Below, piece after piece: positions 9,728 through 20,815 of a stretch of 64,000 nucleotides of DNA. A program made the translations under genes and the position numbers. This stretch comes from Cordylochernes scorpioides. Taxonomy: Eukaryota; Arthropoda; Arachnida; Pseudoscorpiones; Chernetidae. Below the pieces are notes generated by a model. The model worked only from the letters and a program-made list of their open reading frames with translations. It did no database searches and had not been told where the DNA came from. Every line of letters starts with the position of its first letter. Position 1 is the first letter of the stretch. Location of the stretch: assembly GCA_030710605.1 (NCBI GenBank), contig CP092869.1, positions 11,247,425-11,311,424 on the forward strand. The letters run 5' to 3'.

Positions 9728-11209
9728 GAGAGATTCTTCAAATATATTGACGAGAAGAAGAAATATATTGAAATTAATGATAAAATATTTTTATTCTTTT
9801 TACTCAGAATTTTCCAATTTTTAAATGATGGGGATAGAAAAATAGATGTGGATTAAAGGAAAACCTATTGTACATATAATGGAATATTATTAAAAGTACA
9901 AAATAATTAAAATTAGACATTTATTAAGTAAGTTGTTTTAATCTATTTAAAAAGCAATTCTCCTATCATTATAAGGTATCTTGCAATAGCTATCATAACT
10001 GTTGTATAGTCCGTGTTTTCTTATCTTTGCTGCATACTCGATGAAAATGTTCGTGTCCTAGATAAGCAGGTTCTTAGCGTAGGATCCAAGATCTTAAAAT
10101 TCTTATACAACTTACAACTGTCGTTTATCAAGATTGAAAACGCCAGATCTTAATCGGCAGTAGCATCTGTTTAAACTGTTCACAGCAATATTTGTTGGGA
10201 TCAAGACGTATAATAAGGAAGCGGTCAAGAAAGGAAAACAATTCCCATCCCTGGACACTTTATTTTTCAGTTTATCATTACTCTTCACAATTTATCCTAT
10301 CATACTTCATCCCTAAGGATAGGAATACCCGTTATTTCTTCTTAAAAATAAATATAGATTTTTCGTTCAAAAGAAACATTTGCGGCATAATTTTCAAACT
10401 TCGTTCTACAATCAAACATAAGCCGCAATATATTATATCATAAAAAAGGAAATCAAGTTGACCCCCAGCGCTTCTGAATCTTCTACATAATTTTCTCCAA
10501 ATGATTACTTTCATAGCTAAAATAAAAAATAAAACTTTCTCTCAGTCCCCTACTTATTCCCCTATACACACATATTCTTCCCCAACCTTCAATCCAAAAA
10601 AAATCTAGAAAGTATTTTAAATAATAAAAATAACAAATATCTTTAATATGGATCAATAAACTATTGTTTTTGCATTGGGTAAAAGTTTTTTGATAATACA
10701 TTCAAACATAACAAGATTTAGAACACAATCGTTTTCCCTCTAACTTTGTAGTAAAAGATTGTATTCAAAAGTTTTTTTTTTTTACAAAAAGGTTCGATAA
10801 AAAAGAAGCCATTTACCCTGATACGAAAGCAATCATTGTTTCTTGGCCTTTGTCAAGACTTTATTTTTTTTTTTAAACATTCTATAACTTTATAAAACAA
10901 ATAAAGCTTCCAGGGCTTCCATTTGTTAATAAAAATAGTATTTATCATTAATTTATTAACGTTTATTAACTGTTGAAGGGATAACAAGTGCCTTGTGTCA
11001 GAGGCGGCCATCTCATATTGAAGCTAAGTCGGCCTGCTAGTACTCTTAGTCTTAATGACAAAGGCATTCTACTTCACCCAATCATTATGGATGTCAACTC
11101 TACAAGCTTGATACCCTAATATGATTGATTAGAGATAAGAAAGAAGAAGATAAATCTATAGAATATAGTTATATAGAGCAATAACGTTTCATATATAGAT
11201 AAGAAATTA

Positions 11210-11445
11210 TTTAAACACGAAGGTTTCTTTTTCACACAAATCAAACTTCTACTGTCCTTACAGCCGTAAAGAAATTGTCCAATACAGTATTAGAGCTCTA
11301 AAGAAGCGGTCCGATAGAGAAAATTGACGAAACTGCTGGGAGGGTTTACCATTGATGAGCCAAGCCCTCTTGAAATTCTTTCATCGCAGTAAGGACAGTA
11401 GAAGTTTATTTTACGTGTAAAAGAAGCATTTATGCTTAAATGATA
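11210..11445. mobile_element. Foldback MITE (ctactgtccttac type), long variant
   Basis: Ends are inverted copies: cttctactgtccttac near 11247 pairs with gtaaggacagtagaag near 11390, and outer tttacacg-like arms extend this. The counterpart in the right arm is around 37195-37300. Confidence 0.6.
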
Positions 11446-11511
11446 TCATTTCTTAGAATATCGTTATATTTAGGTTATTTATAATATGATGCACTAGCGC
11501 GCCATCTGTTA

Positions 11512-11690
11512 TAAAAATTCGAAACTATTCTAAAAGCGTAAGATTATTTTTGAAATTAAACAATATCTACTGCCCTTACTGCAATGGAATAACTCCCATC
11601 AAATTTTCCATTGCAGTAAGGACAGTAGAAAGTGTTTTAATTTCAAAGAGAATCTCACACGTTTAAAAAAGTTTCGAATTTTGATATTTA
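11512..11690. mobile_element. Foldback MITE (ctactgtccttac type)
   Basis: A ~180-bp palindromic element. The left arm reads aaaattcgaaactatt then ttactgcaatgg; the right arm returns ccattgcagtaaggacag and aagtttcgaatttt. Similar copies occur at 15070-15262 and 36940-37115. No coding capacity. Confidence 0.75.
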
Positions 11691-12190
11691 GGTTACAAAA
11701 ATATTTTATTTTACCCTCTATTATATATTATTTATATACTTTACAGCTATTTTATAAATAATATCTGAGTTTTTAATTCATAAGTTAAAAAATTTGTTAC
11801 AAAAACTAAAAGTGAATTCCTAAAATCTAAATAATATTAAAATTCTTCCTTTCGTGTTTTACAATCCATTTTTTCAAACAAATAATTATCTGGGTGTGTT
11901 AAAAAGAAAATAATTTGTTTATGTAACTATATAAAAGTTTTTTTTTCGAGAAAAGGGAAAATTATTTTTAATTAAAAAATACACACACGCACCCTCGTTT
12001 ATAGATTGCATACACAACAACACTGTTTCTTATATTTAAAGTGAGAATAAAGGATTTGTAATCTTTCTCAAATATGTAAAAAACAACAAATTTCTGTGAA
12101 TTATTTTAGTGAAGAGTATTTATTGTTAATTATTTAGATATTTTTTGTGTAGATTTATGTGTAAATGTGTCTAAGAAAGGAAAATTTGCA

Positions 12191-12650
12191 ATGATTGCAT
12201 GCAGATATATATATATATATATATATTATATTTTTAAAAAAAGTTGAGAGTTTCTGCTTGATATTTGATTCATGTTGAGGATTATTGTAATGGTGGTGCA
12301 GTCGTGGCTATAATATTGAAAGAATAATAACAAAAATGGTTTTGATCAGATATTGTTTTAATTGTGAACCCATGGAATATATATAAAACAATTTGATAAA
12401 AGTAATGCCTGTCTTAAGGCGTATAAATAAATAAAACAAAAGATTATTTACATAATTACAAAAACTTTGGGTCGGCCAGCGGGGAAGAACAACAACGAGT
12501 TTTTATGTGCAAAGCGTGACCTCTGGCGGTCGATTTAACAAAATATTTGTATCTATGAAATTATAATTTTAAATAAAATAATGCCTTAATATAACATTTT
12601 AAATAATACATTTATATAACATATATATAGTGTAAAAACTATATAATAAA
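12191..12650. other. Left-arm-specific sequence without gene
   Basis: Starts with an (AT)n tract at 12207-12228. The rest has no partner in the right arm, where the gypsy element and another repeat stand instead. No domain recognised. Confidence 0.5.
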
Positions 12651-12651
12651 A

Positions 12652-12669
12652 GAAATGGGTATTTGTATA

Positions 12670-12725
<56 letters not shown>

Positions 12726-12742
12726 CAAATACCCATTTCTTG
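12652..12742. repeat. Palindrome around a (TA)n tract
   Basis: agaaatgggtatttgtataa (from 12652) is complemented by ttatacaaatacccatttct (to 12740), with about 45 bp of TA repeat between. Reading frames of repeated Tyr-Ile here are translations of the TA tract. Confidence 0.85.
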
Positions 12743-12800
12743 GTTTCTCAAGAAGCCTCTGGGACCAAAAATATTTTTGGTCGCAATGGTACAGCCTACT

Positions 12801-12840
12801 CCACGCTGACGATCGCCAACAGCGCGAAACGCGTTCGTGT
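12801..12840 (+). ncRNA. Diverged hammerhead ribozyme, single copy
   Basis: Stem I strand ccacg, core CTGACGA (the N7 position tolerates C), stem II tcgc/gcgc around loop caaca, then GAAAC, GCGTT and returning strand cgtgt. Stem II has one mismatch (t/c) and stem I has lost its last pair. The cleavage site is GUU rather than GUC. Weak or inactive is likely. It mirrors the copy at 31000-31039 in the right arm. Confidence 0.7.
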
Positions 12841-13107
12841 ATGACTTTTCTTGATATATCAAGAAATTGGGTTGGCCAAATATCACGGAGCAAGTTAAAT
12901 AAACGTTAGTTTATTTTTGCTCCACTAGATGGCGCTCTGCTATCTAAAAAGTACATGTGCTTGTGGTCAGGATGTGCCTTCTTTATTTTAAATAAGTATT
13001 ATTAAGTAAACATTTTTAAAGACACATATATTTCGCTTTATTTTTAGTTGCTAGCTCTTTTTTGAAACAATTTTCTTCTAGCACTTACCGAAAAAAAAAT
13101 ATAAATT

Positions 13108-13310
13108 TATTTAATTAAAAAGGCATATATTGGATCAAAAAATAATTTATTTTGCCAAAATTTCAGTTGGCTGAACGCCCACTTGCTGTTGACAAACATT
13201 AATATGTTATAATACCTTGATAAAGGTTGGCGTCCAGCCAACTGAAATATTGGTAAAATTAATGATTTTTTGATCCAATATATGCCTTTTTAATTAAATA
13301 TGTATTTATG
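13108..13310. mobile_element. Foldback MITE (aaaggcatatattggat type)
   Basis: The left end aattaaaaaggcatatattg is complemented at the right end (caatatatgcctttttaatt), with inner arms cagttggctgaacgcc / ggcgtccagccaactg. The same element is in the right arm at 26165-26372, and relatives are at 16775-16895 and 25425-25685. The right arm carries the HH-like motif described in the findings. Confidence 0.8.
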
Positions 13311-13618
13311 GATTTTGCTGTATTTTCAAATTCAAAACAATAAAAAAGGTCAGGTGTTGGCATTAAAATCAAAAATGTTTCCTTTCCGTAAGAAATGGCG
13401 AATAGTAGACATAGTGCAATAGATTTATAAACATTTTGTGAGAAGGCATAATGTACATAAATTACTTTAAACTTTTACACGCAAATATCCACATAAGATA
13501 TAGCGTGTGTTTTGTAATAAATAAATAAAAAGGCGAGAAGGATTAGAAACATGTGTAAATAGTTTACCTTTTTTTTTTGGGAGGGGAGGCTCATGTTAAT
13601 ACTTTTATTATAATATAT

Positions 13619-14091
13619 TGTAACATGGATGACAAGGCCAAGATACTAGTGTGAAGTTGGGGGAAGAGGGGTGGACTCCAGCTGCCCCCGCTGCCATGTG
13701 GCAGGCGCCAAAAACAGCATTCCTGTTTGGGGGAGGACAGAGTCTGGTTACATCTGCGGCAAGGAGTAGACGTGACGACTTGCCTCCAGGCGTGTGGATG
13801 ATCCTACAAGACGGTGCCAGGAGAGACTGACATCGGAGCGACCTACAAGGCGGTGTGGGCCAGGCTGCATGTGTATAGTGTGGAGTGGAACGTTTCACAA
13901 GAGGACGTCCACGGCGCCAAGGATTCTTCTGACGGGGAGGTTGAAGACAAGTCCCACTGTTGTATTCCTTCTGTTAAGTGAGATACAATAAAGCGCTAAC
14001 TTTAGCTGCAATCCCTTCGTACTCACATGTGTATCTTTGTGGCATCCTGAGTAGACAAAGTACACGAATAGCGTCTAGGTACGACGTAACA
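13619..14091 (+). mobile_element. Putative solo LTR, 473 bp
   Basis: Starts TGTAACATGG and ends GACGTAACA, with aataaagcgc near 13988. The right arm has an almost equal-length copy at 24573-25044 on the minus strand. No internal region or second LTR adjoins it. The flanks do not show a clear target duplication. Confidence 0.5.
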
Positions 14092-14539
14092 ATAGCATTA
14101 TCCCTCTCTCTAATTGGTAGTCATGAGGATTATACAATTAAATGTACCCTTAATAACTATAATAAATTTGAGATTTACTTTCAAATTTTTATTTTTTAAT
14201 TATTCCACTTTAGAGTGGTAATAAGGTAAAATCATAATACAGCAATGCTTATAAAATATTGTTTAAATTTCCTATTGTTATATCCTCGATGGCACGTAGG
14301 ATCTAGGAGAGACAAGCAGGTGACACAAGATGATAGTTCTTTGTCTCGTTTATATACACGTATGATGATGATGAATAAATAAACAATAAGGCATTGACAA
14401 CAATCCTCTGCTATCAATACACATTTCCTATATCACAAGAGAATTGTACATTGGGAATTCTTCTTGAGAATTCGCCACTAATTAATGAAAGAGATGAAAC
14501 ACATTTTTTTTCAATTTCCTATATGTTTCATAAAACTTA

Positions 14540-14830
14540 CAATATTCTTATGTGAGCAATATTCATCCAGATTTTCTAGTATAGCCTTTTTCTTGCCTCC
14601 TGCGAAGTGCCCCTGGATCTCCAGGCCTGGCTGTTTGGTGTCGGCCTCCATTCCGAGGCAATGAATATCACAAATGTAGCGAAGGCTACCATCTACAAAA
14701 ACCAACTTGGTCTAGAGTTGGGTAACACCAGCTATACCTCATAGACCTGCCCACTCTGTGGGAGAGAACTCTCGCAGTCCATCCGTGGCAGAGTCTTTCC
14801 CGCGGTGGGCGTCACCAAAGACGACTTGTA
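14540..14830 (+). pseudogene. LINE 3'-end fragment (same family as 2310-3650)
   Basis: The plus strand translates to LDLQAWLFGVG, then NITNVAKATIYKNQLGLEL and, after a stop, CPLCGRELSQS. This matches the C-terminal tail seen on the minus strand at 2330-2560. Both end in a TATATTTATA-like tail. Heavily 5'-truncated. Confidence 0.65.
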
Positions 14831-14865
14831 TATATTTATATATTAAAAATAATGAAAACATATCC

Positions 14866-14985
14866 TGACCAAAACAACATGTGCTTTTATATGGCAGAGA
14901 GCGCCATCTAGTGGAACAGAAATAAACTAAACATTGATTTTAAATGTTTCCTGATATTTGGCCAACACATTTTCTTGATAAATCA
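14866..14985 (+). repeat. Fragment of the hammerhead-bearing repeat family, ribozyme missing
   Basis: Contains acatgtgctttt, gcgccatctagtgg, aataaacta, tgatatttggccaaca and cttgataaatca in the order seen at 30880-30990. It breaks off in the cttgataaatca palindrome, just before the ribozyme would start. Confidence 0.6.
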
Positions 14986-15069
14986 TTTTTTTCTATTGTT
15001 TTTTTTTTAATTTATAAATATGTATATTTATCAATTAATTTACATATTTATATCTTGATGCATTAACAC

Positions 15070-15262
15070 GCCATCTGTTATGAAAATTCGAAACTATTAT
15101 AGACGCGTATGATTCTTTTAAAAATAAACAATTTATACTGTCTTTACTGCAATGGAAATTACCCTCCTATTAATTTTTCCATTACAGTAATGGGCAGTAG
15201 AAATTGTTTTATTTTTGAAAGAATCATACGTGTCTATAATAGTTTCGATTTTTCATATTTAT
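15070..15262. mobile_element. Foldback MITE (ctactgtccttac type)
   Basis: Arms tgaaaattcgaaactatt and aatagtttcgatttttca, with inner tttactgcaatgg / ccattacagtaatg. Same family as 11512-11690. Confidence 0.75.
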
Positions 15263-15504
15263 ATTTATTTATTCGTATGTTTATCATTATATAATCTTAT
15301 TTATTCATATTTATATCTGTTCTCCATACTTATGCAATCTTATATGAACATTTTAATAGAGGAGCTTCAATCAATATTTCTCTCTATCAGCTAATATCTA
15401 ACAAATTAGAATAGGTAAAGAAACAAAGAAGTTGCAGTCGAGTAACAAGTTGTGTTGAACATACATGTTATACTTTAATGTTATTAACACAAAGTAAGAT
15501 ATAA

Positions 15505-15947
15505 CTTCCAATGGATCCCTTCCCATGTCGACATACCTCTTATTGAAGAGGCAGACAAATTAGCAAAAAAGGTGTGTCACTTACCAAGAAATAGCAATCA
15601 TCTTACCTTTAAAGAAATATACGTATATATATATTTTTAAAAATAAGTCAAAACTGACAGCTTATCTAAATCATCACTGGTACAAACCATTGAAACAATT
15701 AGAAGAAATTCAAAAACTCAATAGAAATGAACAAACAACTTTAGCAAAACTAAGAAGTTGCCATATAAAAACCTTAAAATTTCAAAATAGACAAAAAAAC
15801 TTCAATAACTGCTTGAAATGCAATAGTTCGGAAGCTTCTCTGGAGCTTATCATGTCATGCTCAGAACTGACAATAGATGACCTATTTTCCAGGCCTATAA
15901 CTACCATCGCAGAATTGGAGAGGAGTGGACTTCAGGAATTGGATTAA
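15505..15947 (+). pseudogene. RNase H C-terminal fragment of a non-LTR element
   Basis: From 15512 the translation reads WIPSHVDIPLIEEADKLAKK, the last catalytic motif of a LINE RNase H domain. A TA-rich insertion near 15640 shifts the frame. The open part then gives HHWYKPLKQLEEI, QTTLAKLRSCHIKTLKF and a cysteine-containing tail (CLKCNSSEASLELIMSC), ending at TAA 15945-15947. This tail order is typical of jockey/I-type elements in arachnids. The rest of the element is absent. Confidence 0.65.
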
Positions 15948-16774
15948 CCATGGAGATAAGCACCACCAAGATATATTCAATCACATTCAAGAAAGTAGGT
16001 AAACACGAAACACAATAACTTCAAACAAATTTACCAACTTCTCTGTTGACAATATCACATCATTCGTCAACCTGGCCACAATCTGATTAATGATGTTTTT
16101 TCTAATATATTCCACTTTCTCCATAATATTAAGATTGGAATAAACAATGTTACCCTATTCTCCCATAGCAATATGTATTTTTTTATTTAATAAATCTTTC
16201 GAAACTTGTTAATGTGAACATATAGAGAACTACTATTGATACATTTACAATGCTATTTTTTAATGAGATGTATTTATCCACGTGTGATTGAAACACTATG
16301 CAAATATAACAACAACAACAACAAAAAGGCTTTTATTAGGGCCCATTACCCTGTATGGATTCGCCATACAACAACAAAACAATACAGCAATTTTTTTCTC
16401 TCCCTTTCCCCATGTGCACGTGAGCCTTTGTTTGAAAAGGGATTTATTCACACATCTGTTCTAAAACTTTCCTCACTACCTTTTTTGTGTGTGAATATAT
16501 ATGCAAATATATAAAATTAATATTTATATCGCTAAATATTTTTGAATAGAGATCTCGATTGTGTTGTTTCTATATTTCCATAAAAGTTGAGCACGACACT
16601 GAAAAATTGTTATATTTATCAATATTAAATAACCAATTTAGTTCAAATCATATACAAAGCTTATAGTAAGCTTCAGAATCATATCGGCAAAAGACATTAT
16701 ACAAACACATACGCATTCATATAAAAATCAAAATGATAATAAATATAAAATTAACGCTATGTGACGCTGAGTTT
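15948..16774. other. No gene recognised
   Basis: AT-rich sequence with an (aac)n run at 16307-16322. The frame at 16236-16514 has no family resemblance. Confidence 0.5.
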
Positions 16775-16895
16775 TTTCTTGACACACATTAATAGGTTAT
16801 AATACCTTGGAAAAGGTTGGCGTTCAACCAACTGAAATATTGGTAAAATAAATTATATTTTGATCCAATATATGCCTTTTTAATTGAATAAAATG
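16775..16895 (+). mobile_element. Half of an aaaggcatatattggat-type MITE
   Basis: Carries only the right arm: ataccttggaaaaggttggc, ttcaaccaactgaaatattg and ccaatatatgcctttttaat. The left arm is missing. Confidence 0.65.
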
Positions 16896-16952
16896 TTATA
16901 TATTTTATGGCCATTGGTCTATTTCCTTTTTACATAATATTTTATAAACATA

Positions 16953-17488
16953 TGTCATAATATATGCTCTTCCAGGATTAATAAAACAAACCTAGAATCA
17001 GCCAGAGAGAGATGGGTAGCTAAAGGGCGTCAAATTAGAAAGAAGGAATCATATATCGCCGCAACTCTTTTTATTATTATAGCGGTTAAGGAAGCTTTCG
17101 GGCAAGCCCTTCTTCAGCTAATTATATTGTACAAACAAAGAGAGATTATATACCGTTTTTAATATGAAAACAAAATAAACGAAAAATAATAAAAAGAGTT
17201 GCGGCGATATATGATTCCTTCTTTCTAATTTGTCGAAATCCGCAAACCGTTTACCATGAATAAAGGGCGTCACTTTAGAGATCACGACATTCCAAAGGGG
17301 CGGCAAAAGAGGCCCGCCCGTCAACACCTGGGGACTATTTTGGTAGTCGGGGGATGACCACACAAAGCAGTCGTTCAGCGGACAGCGCTCTCGCTCCCTC
17401 TCTCTCTCGGATGGCTTCCAGATTCCTCTTCCAACTCGTCGTGTGATTATTTCTCTCCTCACCATATTATTACCACTATATTGTCACA
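16953..17488 (+). repeat. 5' LTR of the non-autonomous element, interrupted
   Basis: Starts tgtcataatatatgctcttc and ends accactatattgtcaca. It is 536 bp because 240 bp are inserted at 17033-17272; without them it is about the length of the 3' LTR (295 bp). Confidence 0.8.
17033..17272. mobile_element. MITE insertion inside the 5' LTR
   Basis: taaagggcgtca occurs on both sides (17021-17032 and 17261-17272) but once in the 3' LTR, so it is a target duplication of up to 12 bp. The insert has ~42-bp inverted repeats (aattagaaagaaggaatcat ... atgattccttctttctaatt). About 30 bp separate the right inverted repeat from the target duplication, which is odd for a simple TIR element. Confidence 0.75.
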
Positions 17489-19636
17489 TTGAAAGTCGAC
17501 AGGATAAGACCTGGCCGGGAAGCGAATCCCTCATATACCGGAGTATGAAGAAACAAGAATCCAAGCCACGATGATCGACCAAACCCAACTCAACTGTAAC
17601 CACTCCTCTTCGAGCCCTCAACCCCTTCCTCGCCAACTTTTGAACCGTTACCCTGAAGAAGTGATCGCCTACGACGGAGATGAAGCTGCCGCCCACTTCT
17701 TCCAGCACTAAACCTGCCCAAGAACGATCTCCGTTCCAGAGCAGGACACTCCCACCATAATGGACAAGACTCCGCCATATCCCTGCCGCTACTGTTATGT
17801 ACAACACTGGTACGCACAGTGTCACAGACAGAACTCTCCCAAAGCTCAATGAACTTACCTGCGCCCTAAACCAACATAACTCGTGAGTGTAACTGTTTTA
17901 ACTCCTACCATTCATTCTTTAAATAAGTCATTCCTTGTAAATTGTCCCAATATTTACATAATTAGCTCCATTTATTTTCTCCACGTCTATTAACAATGTT
18001 TTTATTCTCCATATTATTTATCTAGATATTTGTAACTCATTTAATTAGTTACCTTACCAGTAGGATTTAACAATCGTCATTTTGATTAAATAATTTCCAT
18101 TTTAACGTAACTTAAAAAAAAAAGAAAAAAGAAGGGAATTCTACCTATTAATGCTTTACGATTTTTACTATTAACAATAGATTTTTCATAATCAATTTAT
18201 CTATAAAAATATGCCTCCAGCACCTAAACTTTTGTATACCTATTTGTATATGACCTCTCCTACTTGTAAGCACGACTCACGAAAAATAATTTATTTCCCT
18301 AAACGACTCAAAATTCACCATGTAAGTCAGGCGTCGAAGAATTTCAACCATCACGTGAGCCTTGCTTACAACCAACCCTTGGTGACTCTTATCTACCTTC
18401 CCCTTAATGTCCCACTCATTCTTACAACCTTGTTAACCTTATACCAGCTCAGGACCTTTATAGAGAATTATTGATTAATCAATTATCGAACTTCTATATT
18501 GTCATTTCAAAATCCTAACCTTCGCCCTTCATTTATTATAATATATTTCGTAGTTCATCTCTAGCATATCCACCGACCCACACCATCTAGCCAATGGCGT
18601 GTTCGTCACAGGGTGCAGATTGACTAACCGCTAGATATTTATCCACCCCTTTTTGTTCGCACTTGAACAATCTGCATCGAGCGACACAGTTCGCCCCTTC
18701 TTCTCGCGCTACACGTTCGCCACACGGACCCTGTCTTCAAATCTATGTTTGTCCCTTGTCCAAACCAGCAGGATATAGCCTACCTCCGATATTTCCCACG
18801 GAGGTACGTTAAACGTCGTCGCTGATTCTGTCCGGTCCGTCATCATTTCGCGCAGACATAGGTCTTACGTTCAACCCACCGCGAAATCATCGCCTTGCAC
18901 AAGCTGCCACGACGGTTCAAACACCTCGTGTCCGAGCAGCTTGTCACTTGTAACGGACAACGCAGTCCTCGTCCCAATTTTTGGCACTGTGCGCGCATAC
19001 TTTCCGCAAATTAAATATAAGTCCATTCGACTTCCTCACCTACACACGGGACTTTTCCCCTCGGACTCGCTACACAAGTAACTACATAGATAAGGTAGAA
19101 TGGCCCAGGGCAAGTTTCCCCTGTTCGCCAAGGTTCTAACATTGTATATAGTTTTATATTCACCTCAGTCCTGAGCTCACACAATTGCCAACCTCAACCT
19201 CATTTCTCATACTCTACACCTATAGCATAGAAAGCCCATGCCAAGTTTCCCCTTGCCATGTCCGCCTGAAAAATATCTTAAAGTGTAGAGTTCCCCAGTC
19301 TTAATGATCTTCAGAATTTCATCATGTGTTTGTGACTCTTCTTCTCCTTGTTCACACTCCTCAATAACATTTCCCTTATAATACATTAGATGTTATTGTA
19401 TATAGCATTTTGTAGCTTTGATATTATCCAAAATTCCCTTAAATATCAAACTCTTCGGTGTTGTAAAACTGCTTGTAAATAATATTTACTTGTGTACTAT
19501 ACAATATTTTATTTACATAAAACTATGTCACCATTACCTTAACTAATTTCAACTGTAAAATTATTTTCTCTATTCCTGGCTTCTCCAGCTTTAAGTATAC
19601 TCAAACCATGTTCAGCCTTCTTCAACGGGGGCCATA
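17489..19636 (+). other. Internal region of the non-autonomous LTR element
   Basis: Begins ttgaaagtcgacaggataag. Frames at 17484-17849 (minus) and 18211-18474 (plus) show no known domain and I do not call them. The region is otherwise of unknown content. Confidence 0.6.
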
Positions 19637-19931
19637 TGTCATAATATATGCTCTTCCAGGATTAATAAAACAAACCTAGAATCAGCCAGAGAGAGATGGG
19701 TAGCTAAAGGGCGTCACTTTAGAGATCACGACATTCCAAAGGGGCGGCAAAGGGGCCCGCCCGTCAACACCTGGGGACTATTTTGGTAGTCGGGGGGTGA
19801 CCATACAAAGCAGTCGTTCAGCGGACAGCGCTCTCGCTCCCTCTCTCTCTCGGATGGCTTCCAGATTCCTCTTCCAACTCGTCGTGTGATTATTTCTCTC
19901 CTCACCACATTATTACCACTATATTGTCACA
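19637..19931 (+). repeat. 3' LTR of the non-autonomous element
   Basis: 295 bp; same start and end as the 5' LTR, with very few differences by eye outside the insertion. Confidence 0.8.
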
Positions 19932-19945
19932 TATATATATATATA

Positions 19946-20223
19946 CACCTATCCCCCGATTTACACGGTAATTGTTTAACACGTTTTAGCTTTTACACGG
20001 TTTTCCAAATAAGTTTTTTTTTTGTTTTTATCGCACTATACTAAATGCTACTGTGATTGAACACATGCGCTGTGTACACATCTCACGAGGAATCCCGAGC
20101 TTATGTGCTGACTACGTATTTTAACCTGTCAATGCATTTTATTTTTATTACTGTGTACACCTATCCCACGATTTACATGTTTTTCTCAGGAACTTATCTA
20201 CCGTGTAAATCGGGGGATAGGTG
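19946..20223. mobile_element. TIR element, 278 bp, TA-flanked
   Basis: Termini cacctatcccccgatttaca and its complement ending at 20223, flanked by TA on both sides within TA tracts. A third, slightly changed copy of the terminal motif lies inside at about 20157-20180. No transposase frame. The TA flanks suggest a Tc1/mariner-type source, as inference. Confidence 0.75.
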
Positions 20224-20241
20224 TATATATATATATACATA

Positions 20242-20535
20242 TGTCATAATATATGCTCTTCCTGGAATAATAAAATAAACCTACAGTCAACCCAAAGAGA
20301 GATGGCCAGCTAAAGTACAGTCATTTGAGACACTAGCCACATTCCAAGGGGCCCTTTTCTTGGAACCTCAGGTCTAATTAACACAGTTGGTGATTGTATT
20401 CGACACAAACGGCCGCCCGGTGGACAGCCGGGCCCGCCATCTCCATCTCTCTCTGGTTGCCTTCCAAATTCCTCTACCAATTTGTGGTGTGATTATTTCT
20501 CTTTCCCCACATTATTATTATCGCTATATTGCCAC
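20242..20535 (+). mobile_element. LTR related to 16953-19931, with a short leader remnant
   Basis: 294 bp, starts tgtcataatatatgctcttc, ends tatattgccaca. It is followed by two copies of gtcgacaggatcttatcaca (20542-20586). It differs from the 16953 LTR in the middle (ggccgcccggtggacagccg), so it is a separate subfamily. Confidence 0.7.
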
Positions 20536-20586
20536 ATAAAAAGTCGACAGGATCTTATCACAGAAGAGTCGACAGGATCTTATCAC

Positions 20587-20815
20587 ATATACATATAGAA
20601 GAAAATATAATTTATATGAAGGATAGTTGTATTAGAGAAGGAGTAATAATAATTAGAAACTAATTATAAAAATATTACTTTTAGGGTATCAAAAAGGTTT
20701 TTTTTTATTTCAGTAACAACATAGGGTTATAACAAGTTCACGCTGTAGCCTCGACAGTTACGCGTCATGTGAGCAGCACATAGAAAAAAAGGAAGAATAT
20801 ATATACATCCTAATA
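20587..20815. other. No feature recognised
   Basis: AT-rich sequence between the LTR remnant and the putative Helitron 5' end. Confidence 0.3.

Larger units (their letters stand above)
9728..12190. other. Non-coding part of the left arm
   Basis: Matches 36431-38705 in reverse orientation. Apart from the two foldback MITEs listed separately, I see no coding frame with a recognisable domain. A conserved patch at 10980-11130 is shared with 37435-37565, but I cannot name it. Confidence 0.6.
6755..14440 (+). repeat. Left arm of a large inverted duplication
   Basis: Segments 6755-12190, 12730-13095, 13108-13310 and 13385-14440 recur in the opposite orientation and in mirrored order at 41670-36431, 31110-30750, 26372-26165 and 25310-24225. 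The arm carries the left MATH-BTB gene copy. Sequence 12190-12650 has no counterpart. Divergence looks like several percent by eye, plus indels. Confidence 0.85.
16953..19931 (+). mobile_element. Non-autonomous LTR retrotransposon
   Basis: Two LTRs of the same sequence (16953-17488 with an insertion, and 19637-19931) flank 2.1 kb without any gag or pol frame. The leader starts with gtcgacaggat and a purine-rich tract (cgggggcca) lies just before the 3' LTR. This is the structure of a LARD/TRIM-like element driven by an unseen partner. Target duplications are unclear because the flanks are TA-rich. Confidence 0.75.

Noticed and set aside
10192..10443. 83-aa frame and its mirror at 37969-38250
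   Set aside because: Conserved only because it lies in the duplicated arm; the proteins differ by indels and show no domain.
12599..12909. Frames with long Tyr-Ile runs
   Set aside because: Translation of a (TA)n tract inside a palindrome.
13619..14091. Complete LTR retrotransposon between 13619 and 25044
   Set aside because: The two LTR-like blocks are in opposite orientation and belong to the inverted duplication, so they do not flank one element.
17484..17849. 121-aa minus-strand frame
   Set aside because: No recognised motif; inside a non-autonomous LTR element.
18211..18474. 87-aa plus-strand frame
   Set aside because: No motif and no codon signal; inside the same element.
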